A stretch of 64,000 bases of DNA from Lewinellaceae bacterium (GTDB taxonomy: Bacteria > Bacteroidota > Bacteroidia > Chitinophagales > Saprospiraceae), in contig JADJFA010000019.1 of the NCBI GenBank assembly GCA_016708875.1, forward strand, positions 55,305 through 119,304, in the 5' to 3' direction. The notes under the pieces were generated by a model. It made no database searches, was not told the origin of the DNA, and saw only the letters and a list, made by a program, of their open reading frames with translations. Shown here in pieces: positions 36,049 through 45,263 of the stretch (the stretch's first letter is position 1; each line of letters starts with the position of its first letter). The translations under genes and the position numbers were made by a program.

Positions 36049-37848
36049 TTAGCCAAACTTGAGCATGCGTGAAGGAATACTTCTGATTAAGGGGCTTTCA
36101 TCACCCATCTCGCATATAACTGTATTACTTCTTGCCAGCACAACGTACAGGCCGGAAGGCCAATGCTGACAGGGAATATGGCAGGTTCTTTCCGTTGATG
36201 TTGTTGAAAACCAGCGTTTTCCAGAAAGGTCAAAAACCTCGACCATGCCAGGTATTTCCATAATAACATCAAATGCCGTAATAACTGGATTGGGGTAAAC
36301 GCTCCATTGAAATGCAGATGTTTGCGGCTCGAAACTATTTACCATCATCCCAAAACGGGCTTCACAGTCAGTTTTGTCTTTCAGAAAAGAACCTGTCCTT
36401 GGCTGGTATGCTGGAAGTGTTGAACGCCGATGGAGGCCCGATGAGGAAATCTGTGCCTGACAAAAAGGAAGGTAACTGCTTGAAATAGAGTGAGGTATCT
36501 TCTTGCGCGGGGCGTTCCGGCCGGGATTATAGTTCCGCCTTGGCTGTTACCCTGCTCGAAAATGGTCGGCGCCGCTCACGAGGTAAAGCCCCTGAAATAA
36601 ACCAGCGGGCACTATTTCGTTGCCCAAAATATTGAGCGAATGCTGGTAACTCGGTTCGGTGGTGATTAGGCCATAACCAGTGGTTCTATTCCGGAAAAGC
36701 GTATTGAAAGGCCCGTTGTTGCCATGTGAACCATCTGGGCGGATATTCTCGCAAATATTGCCTTCAAAAAGATTGTGGGACGGGTATTGCCGTGCAGCAC
36801 GATATCGCCAGCGGCGTCATTAGGAAATTCTTCCCAATAAGGATCTGTAGAAAAATTGTATCCCAAAACGTTGCCGTTGCTGCCACTCTGGAGGAGCATG
36901 GAATGGCGCAGGTGTTGGAAAATATTATTCTGGGCGCGGTTGTCGCTTGAAGTGAATTCGAACACAAGTCCGGTAGGCCTGCCCTCCGCCGCCGTAAGCA
37001 AATGCATCATGGGCGTAGCAGCCGTACACTTCGCAATGGGTACTGCAATCGAAGGTAAAATGGGCGAAATTACAAACCTCGCTTTCTACGCCTACCAACC
37101 AGCATCGCCTGGAATACTCGAAAAGTATGTTGGATCCGATTGGGACATTTGCATCCAAACGTTTGATTTTGAGGCATTCCAGTCCAGCATCGTCCACCGG
37201 TTCAATCTTGCGGAGCCTTGGGTGCAGCGCCCAATCGCAGTCCAAACGAAGGGGGTGATTCACCCGAATTTTGTCTTGCTCTTTGGCAAGCACGTCAAAT
37301 AATTGTCCCGCAGAACCAAGCGCCCAATCAGAATAAATCAAGTCAGTGTCGTCGAATTGCAAGCGCACGAAATCACTTGGTTTGAAATCTGTTTCTGCAT
37401 AAAGCAGCGTATCGCCACGTAATGCACTCTGCGTGAGCAAAATGGCATTACTGTCGTGCTCTATGACGCCTCTTGAAATGATGCAATTTTGCTGAGCACT
37501 TCCAAGATCAAAATAAAAGGTGGTAAGATTTGCCCCTTCGCCCCGTATAATGAGGCTGTCCCGCAAATGCACTGGGTTATGAAAGAGGTATTTGCCTGCT
37601 GGAAAATAAATCACTCCGGAATGTCCTTGCAAGGCTCCCACGGCCTGTTGAAACGGGATTTCATTGAGCGTTGCACTGTCGCCCGAACCTCCAAAATCGA
37701 GGATATTGAGCACAGTGTTGTATTCGGGAATGGGGGTTTGACGGCCAGCCGAAGGCCAATCGCTTCGGCGTTCGGGCAGTAGACTTTGCGTTTTGGAAAG
37801 GCTAGGGGATAGGAAAAAAGCGAAGGCAAACAGTATGAATATGCGCAT
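36049..37848 (-). CDS. Secreted beta-helix (pectate-lyase-like) protein with T9SS sorting domain (frame-disrupted)
   Basis: ATG 37848 opens a signal peptide (MRIFILFAFAFFLSPSLS). The first 300 residues look like a pectate-lyase-superfamily/GH28-type right-handed beta-helix: NILDFGGSGDSATLNEIPFQ, GVIYFPAGKYLFHNPVHLRD, and later rungs such as CWLVGVESEVCNFAHFTFDC and QNNIFQHLRHSMLLQSGSNG. Breaks occur near 36950 and between 36660 and 36350. The C-terminal frame (36049-36348) gives WSVYPNPVITAFDVIMEIPG, VEVFDLSGKRW and GLYVVLARSN, which is a type A T9SS C-terminal sorting domain. It is exported through the outer membrane. The polysaccharide target is unknown. Confidence 0.75.
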
Positions 37849-37975
37849 CTTCGGGTTGATTTTGCGCGAAAAATAAGCGAGTTTTGAAATCTTTAACCAC
37901 TGCTTATGCAACTACAACCCGGATGTCGCGTTTCTGGGTAAAATTCAGAAAAATCGCCCACACACAGACTCAATA

Positions 37976-38642
37976 ATGAATAAACTGCTTTTCACTTTTA
38001 TCGCCCTGTTCTCTACGCAATGCCTGATCGCGCAAACTACTGCGGCACCTGAAAAAATGACCCCAGGCAAAAAAAGTGCTTGATAAAATCCGAAAGAAAT
38101 ACGATGCCTATAAAACCGTGGAGGCCACTTTCTCTTTAGCAATAGAAGTGCCTGGACAGCCAAAAGAAATGCAAAAAGGCTCCATATCGCAAGAAGGAAA
38201 CAAATTCCGACTTGATATGAGCGATCAGATAATTGTCAGCGATGGTACCACCACTTGGGTCTATCAAAGAAAATCCAATGAAGTACAGATCAACAACGCC
38301 GACCCAAACGATGCCAACGCATTGCTCACCCCAAAAGATTTGCTCAGTCGCTATCAAAAAGGGGATTTCCTCTACACCATTACCGACCAGACGAATGAGG
38401 GTGGCAAGTTGCTCACGCAAATCGAGTTCAAACCTAAGGACCGTAATTCGGAATACTCCCAAGCTCGAGTAATATAGACGAGAAAACCAGGCCATCAAAG
38501 CATCAAGGGTTTTGCCAAAGATGGCTCTCGTTACACTTTTACCATTACGCGTCTTTCGCCCAACAAAACCTTCGCAGCCACGCAATTTACATTTGATGCC
38601 AGCCAATTCAAAGGGGTGCGGGTGGAGGATTTGAGGATGTAG
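37976..38642 (+). CDS. LolA-like outer-membrane lipoprotein carrier (frameshifted)
   Basis: ATG 37976 opens MNKLLFTFIALFSTQCLIAQ, a signal peptide. At an A7 run near 38070 the frame shifts to LDKIRKKYDAYKTVEATFSL. The LolA pattern follows: GSISQEGNKFRLDMSDQIIV, SDGTTTWVYQRKSNEVQINN and LLSRYQKGDFLY. A second shift near 38470 leads to IKGFAKDGSRYTFTITRLSP and TQFTFDASQFKGVRVEDLRM. LolA escorts lipoproteins across the periplasm. In Bacteroidota, LolA-like proteins of this kind are common and their cargo is mostly untested. Confidence 0.75.
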
Positions 38643-38737
38643 TTTTTAGTATCAAGATAAAAGTAACAAGTTAAAAGTAGCAAGCGCACACGGGTGAGCT
38701 TGCTACTTTTATCTTTTTACTTGCCACTTTTAACTTT
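38643..38737. repeat. AAAGTAGCAAG-word inverted repeat
   Basis: AAAAGTAGCAAGC pairs with GCTTGCTACTTTT (13 bp perfect) around CGCACACGGGTGA. On both sides the words GTAACAAGTTAAAAGT and ACTTTTAACTTTTTACTTGC extend the symmetry. It lies between convergent LolA-like and permease genes. The same vocabulary appears at 42757-42856. Confidence 0.7.
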
Positions 38738-39997
38738 TTACTTGCGAATAGCTTCCACTGGATCCATGCGGCTTGCTTGGGAGGCGGGAATTAGACCCGA
38801 AATAACACCTACCGCAGCGGAGGTAATGATACCCCAAAACGCATTGCTCATCGAAAGGTGAATGTCGAAATCAATGGCGGCGGAGATGCCTGCTGTGACG
38901 AGCCAAATTAGCAACAGACCTAAGAGGCCTCCGAATAGACACAATACAACGGCTTCAATAAGGATTTCGAGGAGAATGAACCAGCGTTTTGCGCCGAGTG
39001 CCATTTTATGCCTATGATGTTGGTTCGTTCGCGCACGGACACAAACATGATGTTTGCTACCGAAAACATTCCCACCAAAAGCGCGAATCCCCCGATGAAA
39101 ATCCCCGCCACATTCATGGTGCCGAATAGTTTGTCAAATAGTCCGCTGATGATGGACAAAGTGTTCAGGGCAAAATTGTTTTCCTCCCTTGGCCTGATTC
39201 GGCGCTCACCGCGCAGCACCCCAATAATTTCGTCTTTCAGTTCTTCAACATTTACGCCTGGCTTGGCTTTTACCTGAATGCTGGTTTGATGTCCACGCCC
39301 ATTGCTGCGTACTCCGAAACCTCGCCTCGCAAGGTTGTAACTCACCAGCACGCCATTGTCAAAGTTGAAAGGCTTAAGTAATTCTTTCCCTGATTTTGGT
39401 CACCCCGATGATGCGAAGTTTTCTTCCGCCAACACTAACGTCTTTGCCCAAAGGGTCAATACCCTGACCGAATATCCCTTCGGCAACCATTGCACCAAGG
39501 ATACACACGTCGGCGCCGCTCTGATACTCGGCAGCGGAAAAATAGCGCCCTTCGCCATCGAATTCAATGTGAAAAAGCTCGTAGCAGTCCTCCGTGATCC
39601 CAAGGAAAAAGGCATCTTCCACACTTGAGGATTGCCATTTGACGGTTTTCGAGCCTAGAAATTGCCAATAACCCACTTTATCTGCCAATTCGAGGTCTTC
39701 TTTGAGCCGCTCATACTCCTGGAAAGTGAAGCTGGGTCGGCGCATCCATTTCCAAAAATTCTGGCCCGGGTCTTCCCCCCAGGAGAATTTTTCGATATAA
39801 ATCACATCGTTGCCGAGTTTCGCCATTGAGCCGCGGATGTTGTCTTCCAGGGAATTGACTGCACTCTTGACCCCGATAATGCAGAAAATACCAATCGTGA
39901 CGCCGAGCAGGGAAAGAAAGGAGCGGAGTTTGTTGGCCCATAACTGCTGCCAGGCTTGCGCCGCACCTTCGTAGAGGATTCGGAGGAAATGTTTCAT
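38738..39997 (-). CDS. MacB/FtsX-type ABC transporter permease (frame-disrupted)
   Basis: ATG 39997 begins MKHFLRILYEGAAQAWQQLW and LRSFLSLLGVTIGIFCIIGV, the first membrane helix and its L-L-G-V-x-I-G motif. A periplasmic MacB_PCD-like region follows (GITEDCYELFHIEFDGEGRY; ILGAMVAEGIFGQGIDPLGK). After shifts near 39375 and 39005 the FtsX domain appears (IFIGGFALLVGMFSVANIMF, VRERTNIIGIK, ALGAKRWFILLEILIEAVVL, GLIPASQASRMDPVEAIRK). The total is about 420 residues, normal for the family. Such permeases with an ATPase partner export peptides, lipids or drugs. The ATPase gene is not adjacent in the window. Confidence 0.85.
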
Positions 39998-40024
39998 CGA
40001 GACGTAGATTAAGATATTGGGATA

Positions 40025-40064
40025 TTATGATATTGGGAGATCTCCCAATTTCCCAATATCATAA
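40025..40064. repeat. ATATTGGGA-word inverted repeat
   Basis: TTATGATATTGGGA (40025-40038) and TCCCAATATCATAA (40051-40064) are perfect complements, and the same ATATTGGGATATT wording precedes the left arm. It lies in the gap between the permease gene start and the desaturase-like gene end, both on the minus strand. Confidence 0.65.
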
Positions 40065-40189
40065 AAAACTCGCCGAAGGTAAAATGCCTTGGTGGGGCAA
40101 AATGCAGGATTCGATGAAAAGCAAAAGTTGCTGGATGTACGCTGGAATAAAGAAGTGACACTTTTTTAAAAAGTGTCACTTCTGATGAC

Positions 40190-41086
40190 CTAAGATTTTT
40201 CCTGTCGTTCCTTTTCGCGCATTTGTTCACTAGTCATGGTGCTGCCATCGTGGCTCCAGCCCGGCGGGCCGAACACATACCAAAACTTGGAACGGAGGGG
40301 TTTTTTGCTAAACAGATCTTTGAAAATGTTGATCCACTCATGGAATACGATATTTATCGGATCTCTTTTCTCCAGCGGTTTGGTAAGGCCATAGCGCAGT
40401 GGTTGGTAAGCTGTTTCGGGCAATTCTGGCTGGAATGTCCCAAACCATTTGTCCCAAACGATAAGGAACATGCCAAGGTTTTTGTCGAGGTAAAGCGGGT
40501 TGGAGGCATGGTGCACACGGTGGTGCGAAGGTGTGACGAGTATGTATTCGAGCCAGCCCAATTTGCGCACATGCTCCGTGTGCACAAGAATGCCCCAAAT
40601 TTGGGTAGCTGCAAAAACAAATAAAATGTCGACAGATTTGAATCCTGCCAGGCAAAGCGGTATGAAATAGATGAAACGATACAATGGCTGAAACACCGAA
40701 GAACGGAATCCCACAGTCAAATTATACTGCTCAGAAGAGTGGTGCGTGACGTGCACTGCCCAGAAAAAGCGGCTGAAATGGTCCACCCGATGCAACCAAT
40801 AATACAAGAAATCCATGCCAACCACCAGCCAAAACCAATACCAGAAAGGAGTGGTAAATTCAAATAGCCGATGCACCCAAAACCATTGGAATATAACGAG
40901 ATATACCAATCGGAAGGCCAGGTCAACACCGCTATTCAATAACATCAAGTATAGGTTTGTCAGGGTGTCGCGCACCGTGTACGACTTCGTGTGGCGGTAA
41001 TGGCTTAATAACATTTTGGCCACAATGACCACCACATAAAGTGGTGTGCTGATCAAAATCAAAAGTTGCTCACGCAGAGATTCCAT
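40190..41086 (-). CDS. Sterol desaturase/fatty acid hydroxylase family membrane protein
   Basis: 298 residues with about four membrane helices and the three histidine boxes that bind the di-iron centre: YYWLHRVDH (H-x-x-x-H), HVTHHSSE (H-x-x-H-H) and HRVHHASN (H-x-x-H-H). Enzymes of this family hydroxylate or desaturate lipid chains using O2. The frame is intact and the length is typical. The C-terminal cytoplasmic tail has FHEWINIFKDLFSKKPLRSK and a polar end. No carotenoid or hopanoid genes are nearby, so the lipid substrate is unknown. Confidence 0.88.
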   Translation of the reverse strand: MESLREQLLILISTPLYVVVIVAKMLLSHYRHTKSYTVRDTLTNLYLMLLNSGVDLAFRLVYLVIFQWFWVHRLFEFTTPFWYWFWLVVGMDFLYYWLHRVDHFSRFFWAVHVTHHSSEQYNLTVGFRSSVFQPLYRFIYFIPLCLAGFKSVDILFVFAATQIWGILVHTEHVRKLGWLEYILVTPSHHRVHHASNPLYLDKNLGMFLIVWDKWFGTFQPELPETAYQPLRYGLTKPLEKRDPINIVFHEWINIFKDLFSKKPLRSKFWYVFGPPGWSHDGSTMTSEQMREKERQEKS

Positions 41087-41089
41087 GAC

Positions 41090-41152
41090 GTGGATTGGTG
41101 ATTGGTGTATTGGTGACTGGTGATTGGTAGACTGGTGATTGGTTTATTAGTG
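41090..41152. repeat. GATTGGT heptamer tandem
   Basis: Eight or so GATTGGT/GACTGGT/TATTGGT words in a row upstream of the desaturase-like gene and directly next to a palindromic element (41154-41180). The same wording recurs at 45190-45258 and 47318-47380. Confidence 0.75.
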
Positions 41153-41153
41153 A

Positions 41154-41180
41154 CCCTCCTTCGCTAAGGCTACGGCGGGT
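41154..41180. repeat. CCCGCC-TAGC palindromic element, copy 4
   Basis: CCCTCCTTCGCTAAGGCTAC followed by GGCGGGT: the reverse-oriented, near-identical relative of 1531-1557. It abuts the GATTGGT tandem, as also seen at 47293-47380. Confidence 0.75.
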
Positions 41181-41193
41181 AAATTGGTGGAGT

Positions 41194-41832
41194 TCAAAAG
41201 GCATTTTGCGCTACCCGGAAAAGTATCCAGGTGCTTACCCCCATGAGGATAAAGCCTGCAACGCGCACGATTTTTTCAGGTAAACCAGGTTTCAAGTGTT
41301 GGCCTATTTTGTGCGCCAAAAGCACTTTTGCGAGGTCGGTGCTAAACAAACCTATTAAAGCAGAGGCCATAAAAAAACGGAGGTACAATTCATCGCCACT
41401 AGGTGCTTCGGCTCTTGCAGCGGTGGCCACGCCCAGCCAAAAAAGCCAGTTGGATGGGTTGGTCATATTAATAGAAAAACCTTGGAGGTATGCGTATCGA
41501 CGTTTGGCAATGGGTTTGGTTTCATTCATTTCCTTGTCAAAATCCCGCTTGTTTGGCCATGCAGCCGTAAGGCCAAAACCGAACAACAGCAATCCACATA
41601 CCAGTCCAAACCAACTCTGAAACAAGTTTTCACTGGTTATAGCAGCCAGCCAACCAGCACCCCACCAACTTGCCAATACCATGAGCAGATCGCTCGTGAA
41701 TGCGCCAGCCACCAATGCTACCCCCTGCCTCATTCCGTGGGCAAGGGTAGTGCGGATGTTCATAAAAAAAAGCGGTCCAATAAGCAGACCATAGGCCAAT
41801 CCAGAGAGCAGGCCTTTTATTATTGGCTCCAT
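41194..41832 (-). CDS. LysE-family translocator
   Basis: 212 residues with six hydrophobic segments. The first has the LysE/RhtB pattern (LSGLAYGLLIGPLFFMNIRT) and a conserved G-P motif. FGLTAAWPNKRDFDKEMNET is the polar loop between helices 3 and 4, and SINMTNPSNWLFWLGVAT carries the N-P-x-x-x-x-F-W motif of helix 4. LysE proteins export amino acids or similar compounds. The cargo cannot be assigned. The frame is intact. A TAGTTTTG -7 box lies 29 nt upstream. Confidence 0.85.
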   Translation of the reverse strand: MEPIIKGLLSGLAYGLLIGPLFFMNIRTTLAHGMRQGVALVAGAFTSDLLMVLASWWGAGWLAAITSENLFQSWFGLVCGLLLFGFGLTAAWPNKRDFDKEMNETKPIAKRRYAYLQGFSINMTNPSNWLFWLGVATAARAEAPSGDELYLRFFMASALIGLFSTDLAKVLLAHKIGQHLKPGLPEKIVRVAGFILMGVSTWILFRVAQNAF

Positions 41833-41860
41833 ATACAGCGTCGTTGCTATTTTCGCGGGG

Positions 41861-41868
41861 CAAAACTA
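41861..41868 (-). promoter_or_regulatory. -7 box upstream of the lysE-like gene
   Basis: TAGTTTTG on the minus strand, followed by CCCCGCG. There is no TTG at a standard distance. Confidence 0.35.
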
Positions 41869-41970
41869 ATAAGTTCGGGGCGTTCAGGAATGTATCAAGC
41901 CATCAAACCCCTCAATTCAGAACGCTTCAAAACCAAATCTTTCTTTTCACCTAACCATTTTTCTTTACAA

Positions 41971-42756
41971 ATGAAAAATCTCCTTTTTACTGCGCTCGCA
42001 TTTGCTGCCATACTCGTCAGCCTTGGATGCCCTAAACCAGTTCCATTACCAGTCAAATTCAGCTTGGATCGGCCTTTTCCACTTAAGGTTGGACAAACAG
42101 CTGAATCTGAAGCGGTTCAAGGCTTTACAATCAATTTTAACAAAGTTTCTGCCGACAGCCGATGCCCCATGGGCGTAGAATGCATCACCGCGGGTAAAGC
42201 GGATATAGTGCTGATCTTGACCAAAGCTGGCGAGACTCAAACCCTTACACTGCCTTTTACCATTACCAACGGCACAAGCAATGTCACAGATTTCAAAGGC
42301 CATACGGTGCGTGTAATGGGCGTTGCCCCTATGAAATACAAAGACAAGGAAATTAAACCTGATGAGTACGTCATTACGCTGTCAGTGATAGAAACACCGC
42401 CTCCTGTACCTGTGGCGAAATTGGGAGAAGATTTCACACTTGGGGTAGGGGAGCGCATTGGCCTAGAAGGCGAGCCTGCAAATTTCATCCGCTTTGATTC
42501 GGTTGTGGGCGATAGTCGTTGCCCCGAAGGCGTTCAGTGTATCTGGGCTGGCCGTGCGGATTGCGTATTCTCCCTGACCAACGGAGATCAAACGCAACAA
42601 GTCACACTCGCTTCTGGAGACTTGGGAAAAGGCGGCCAAGGCGAAACCAAATTTGGCGATTACACTTTGAAAATCAAAGCTATAGCACCACCTAAAAAGC
42701 AAGGTCCGCCGATTCCGCAAAAGGATTACAAGGCGACTTTGGTGTTGATGAAGTAA
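41971..42756 (+). CDS. Lipoprotein with two tandem copies of a Cys-containing domain
   Basis: 261 residues from ATG 41971, which starts a lipoprotein signal (FAAILVSLGC, Cys-20 lipidated). The mature chain consists of two homologous domains of about 110 residues. Each begins with F-x-L-x-x-G-x, then DSRCPMGVECITAGKAD in copy 1 and DSRCPEGVQCIWAGRAD in copy 2, followed by a beta-rich region ending in Y-x-I/L-K-x-x-x-A-P-x-K or its equivalent (VRVMGVAPMKYKDKEI; LKIKAIAPPKKQGPPI). The two cysteines of each motif could form a disulfide. The single-copy form is common in Bacteroidota lipoproteins. I know no function. Confidence 0.7.
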   Translation: MKNLLFTALAFAAILVSLGCPKPVPLPVKFSLDRPFPLKVGQTAESEAVQGFTINFNKVSADSRCPMGVECITAGKADIVLILTKAGETQTLTLPFTITNGTSNVTDFKGHTVRVMGVAPMKYKDKEIKPDEYVITLSVIETPPPVPVAKLGEDFTLGVGERIGLEGEPANFIRFDSVVGDSRCPEGVQCIWAGRADCVFSLTNGDQTQQVTLASGDLGKGGQGETKFGDYTLKIKAIAPPKKQGPPIPQKDYKATLVLMK

Positions 42757-42856
42757 CAAGTTATAAAGTTAAAAGTTACAAGTGGCAAGTTGGCCAACGT
42801 GCAACTTGATAACTTGTAACTTTCTACTTGTAACTTTCTACTTGTAACTTCCTACT
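42757..42856. repeat. AACTTGT/AAGTTACA word inverted repeat
   Basis: AAGTTATAAAGTTAAAAGTTACAAGTGGCAAGTT-type words are mirrored by AACTTGATAACTTGTAACTTTCTACTTGTAACTTTC-type words around GGCCAACGTGC. ACTTGTAACTTTCT occurs in near-tandem copies. It separates the convergent lipoprotein and methyltransferase genes. Confidence 0.7.
42841..42856. other. Overlap of word repeat with methyltransferase gene end
   Basis: The last words of the AACTTGT repeat (CTTGTAACTTCCTACTT) run right up to the methyltransferase stop codon, with no separate terminator for that gene visible. Confidence 0.4.
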
Positions 42857-43644
42857 TCATTCCGTGCTTTTGATCCGATACTCACCGCTTTCGAGCCTTT
42901 TTTTGGCGAACTCAAAATACTCCGGGACCACTTCAAATCCCAGATAGCGACGGCCTTCAAGGTGGCTCACCACAGCCGTTTGGCCTGAGCCAAGGAAGGG
43001 ATCGAGCACCAAATCGCCGGGCTGACTGCTATAAGCCAGAATTTTGCGAATGAGTTCTGCGGGAAGTTTGGTAGGCGTTTTCACATCGCCCGTCCAATAT
43101 TCGCGGGGTATGTTCCATACATCTTCCTTGTCTTTATAATGGGCGCTGCCACCCTCAGGATGGATTGCGTCTTTGGCGTACCGGGCGTAGGGATAAAATT
43201 TTCGCTGCTTTTCATTTAAGCTGACAAAAGCACATGGTAATGCGAAGTGACGTATTTGCGCGTGGTGACAACTCCGAACTGGTACTTCCACACCAAATGG
43301 TTTACCAGGGTCATGTCCAAATCGTCGAGCGCGATGAGCAAATCCTTCAGATAATTCCAACCCGAAAAAATGTAAAGGCTTCCTGTTGGCTTGAGTACAC
43401 GTTTTACCTGTGTCAACCAGGCGCGGGTAAATTCCAGGTAATCGCTTCCTTTCACCTCATTATAGCCCACTAATACTCTGCTACCTACCCGGTTGTAATT
43501 GCCTCTTTTGGCTTGGAACTCAATACCAAACGGCGGGTCAGTAATGACCAAGTCAACCGATTGGTCGGGCAAGTGCCGAGCCATACCGGAGATGCAATCT
43601 TCGTTAAAAATGATGTTCTGAGGTGTTTCTTGAAAATTGGACAT
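42857..43644 (-). CDS. Site-specific DNA methyltransferase (orphan, one frameshift)
   Basis: About 262 residues from ATG 43644. It carries the catalytic motif DPPF (LVITDPPFGIEF) near residue 40 and the SAM-binding motif in VLDPFLGSGQTAVVSHLEGR near the C-terminus. The order catalytic-then-SAM marks the beta class of N6-adenine/N4-cytosine methyltransferases. A one-base shift at a T run near 43225 joins KYVTSHYHVL to FVSLNEKQRKFYPYARYAKD. No restriction endonuclease is adjacent, so it may be a housekeeping or defence-relic methylase. A regulator gene lies 43 bases upstream on the same strand. Confidence 0.85.
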
Positions 43645-43687
43645 TTCTTTTTTTGCACCTGTCAACTGGCAGGCAATTTTGACATTT

Positions 43688-45172
43688 TCAAGTGGTGAGT
43701 TCCCTCAACATTTCTTCCATCTTTTTCCGCTCCTCCCTTCGAATTACGATGGTAGGCGCTGCAGCGCGTTCGGTACAATCCTCCAGAGCGCAGCGTTGGC
43801 AGGTCACATTCACTATTCTTTTGGGAATGGCAGGGTCGTCCCAGAATCGGATGCGCTGTTTGGTATTATCGTCAAGCAATACGCCTAAGGTCACGCTTAC
43901 ATTGCGCCCGGGGGTCGGGTGGCCGGGCTTGGCAATGGCAATGCAGAGATATTCTTCGCCGCTTGCCACAAAAATTTCACGCTGAATACCAACGACTTTC
44001 AAATTCGGACTTTCGGATTTTACCTGTTGCGTTTTCAGGTTATGGAGCAATGAAATAGACAACCAGCGACGACAATAATGCTCGCCAAGTCCAGTGGCAT
44101 GAGGCTGATGGCGGCGGTTGAGATGAAGTTCCTTGTCCATCTCAAAGGCATCTCGATCGAGATCGTGTACCACCCGTTGGAAAAATACTTTGTCGAGGCC
44201 AAAATCCTTCGTGAGTACGTTGAAACGCTGAAACAAGACTTCGGGGCTGGCCTGGTATTTTGTCATAAATCCGAGGAGGCTGTCAGCATCCCATTTTTCA
44301 TTGGAGAAAAATTGCCCGATGTCTTGCACAAAGGATTCGCGATTTACCAGAATAGCTACTGCGAAATAGGCCGCTTTGTAGTTATTCAACACTTCCTCAA
44401 AAGAGTTTACACGCAGAAAATTGGAAGCCCAGGGGCGTTCTTTCAGCCCCAATTCATTGAATCCCAACTCCTTGGCCAACTGATAGGTTTGTTGATGTTC
44501 GTTCAGTTGGCCGTTCAGGAGCAGACGCCGCGAGTGAGGGTTGAATACCGAGCGCAACCAATGGAGCGGTTCGTAAGCATCTAGTCCATTCGAAACGATG
44601 GTGCAGCCATGCTTTTCTTCCAGAATCTTCGTGAGCATCGCGAGCGAAACCCCGCCGTTTTTGGGCAGTTGGTGTGCTTTCACAAAATCACTTGCTGCCA
44701 GTTCTATTTCTTCAAAATAATTGTTGCGCAATTCCTGGTAAGCCCTCAAAGCAGCGAAGTAAAAATGTTCTTCACGAAGGGCGTAAACACGGGCAATTTC
44801 GAGCAACGCCGAGATGAACGCATTGACTTTGGCCGGATCGCTGGCGATGATTTCCACGAGCGGCTGCATACCGATGCCAAAAAGGTCAAGCGGAAGTTCG
44901 TTTAGGAATTTGCTGTGGAGCAGTTCGCCAAGTGGGGCGAATTCCTTGGTCAATTCTGGTGAAATCAGGAAATCATAAGGGACTTCCAGTACCTCGGATA
45001 ATCGCTTTCTATACTCGAGTAACGGGTATTTTTTCCCTTTTTCAATCTCATTCAGGTATGAAATTGAAATACCGGTTCGCAAGCTCAATTCTTCAAAATT
45101 CCAGCCGCGTTCCTGACGGAACTGTTTGATTTTCAGCCCAAAAATGATTCGTTGTTGTTGAGATGCGGCCAT
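43688..45172 (-). CDS. XRE-family regulator with short-chain fatty acyl (RamB-like) domains
   Basis: 494 residues. The N-terminal helix-turn-helix is clear (LKIKQFRQERGWNFEELSLR, TGISISYLNEIEKGKKYP). The middle has an IrrE/M78-like region (QLNEHQQTYQLAKELGFNEL), here without a zinc H-E-x-x-H. The C-terminus has the DUF2083 signature CQRCALEDCTERAAAP with its three cysteines. RamB-like proteins with this layout control acetate, propionate and glyoxylate genes in response to acyl-CoA. The frame is intact. A TATCTTCG box ends 8 nt before the ATG. The downstream gene is a DNA methyltransferase, whose expression it might affect, but this is only inference from position. Confidence 0.85.
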   Translation of the reverse strand: MAASQQQRIIFGLKIKQFRQERGWNFEELSLRTGISISYLNEIEKGKKYPLLEYRKRLSEVLEVPYDFLISPELTKEFAPLGELLHSKFLNELPLDLFGIGMQPLVEIIASDPAKVNAFISALLEIARVYALREEHFYFAALRAYQELRNNYFEEIELAASDFVKAHQLPKNGGVSLAMLTKILEEKHGCTIVSNGLDAYEPLHWLRSVFNPHSRRLLLNGQLNEHQQTYQLAKELGFNELGLKERPWASNFLRVNSFEEVLNNYKAAYFAVAILVNRESFVQDIGQFFSNEKWDADSLLGFMTKYQASPEVLFQRFNVLTKDFGLDKVFFQRVVHDLDRDAFEMDKELHLNRRHQPHATGLGEHYCRRWLSISLLHNLKTQQVKSESPNLKVVGIQREIFVASGEEYLCIAIAKPGHPTPGRNVSVTLGVLLDDNTKQRIRFWDDPAIPKRIVNVTCQRCALEDCTERAAAPTIVIRREERKKMEEMLRELTT

Positions 45173-45180
45173 GATGGGGG

Positions 45181-45188
45181 CGAAGATA
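45181..45188 (-). promoter_or_regulatory. -7 box of the RamB-like gene
   Basis: TATCTTCG on the minus strand followed by CCCCC, ending 8 nt before the ATG. This is close to TAnnTTTG (one mismatch). With no room for a leader, the transcript would be nearly leaderless. Confidence 0.45.
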
Positions 45189-45189
45189 G

Positions 45190-45258
45190 GGTGGTGATTG
45201 GGGAAATGGTTATTGGTGATTGGTGGAAATGGTGATTAGTGGATTTGGTTATTTGGTA
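45190..45258. repeat. GATTGGT/GGAAATGGT words
   Basis: GTGATTGG, TTATTGGTGATTGGTGG, AAATGGTGATTAGTGG and ATTTGGTTATTTGG words fill the gap upstream of the RamB-like gene. Confidence 0.65.
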
Positions 45259-45263
45259 TGCCC

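Noticed and set aside
36856..37302. A 148-codon + strand frame over the beta-helix gene
   Set aside because: It is antisense to conserved beta-helix text on the minus strand; a shadow frame.
41090..41152. Possible CRISPR array from regular GATTGGT repeats
   Set aside because: Units are 7 nt without unique spacers and no cas genes are present.
41482..41970. Long N-terminal extension of the duplicated-domain lipoprotein
   Set aside because: The extension runs antisense through the LysE gene and precedes a clean lipoprotein signal peptide at 41971.
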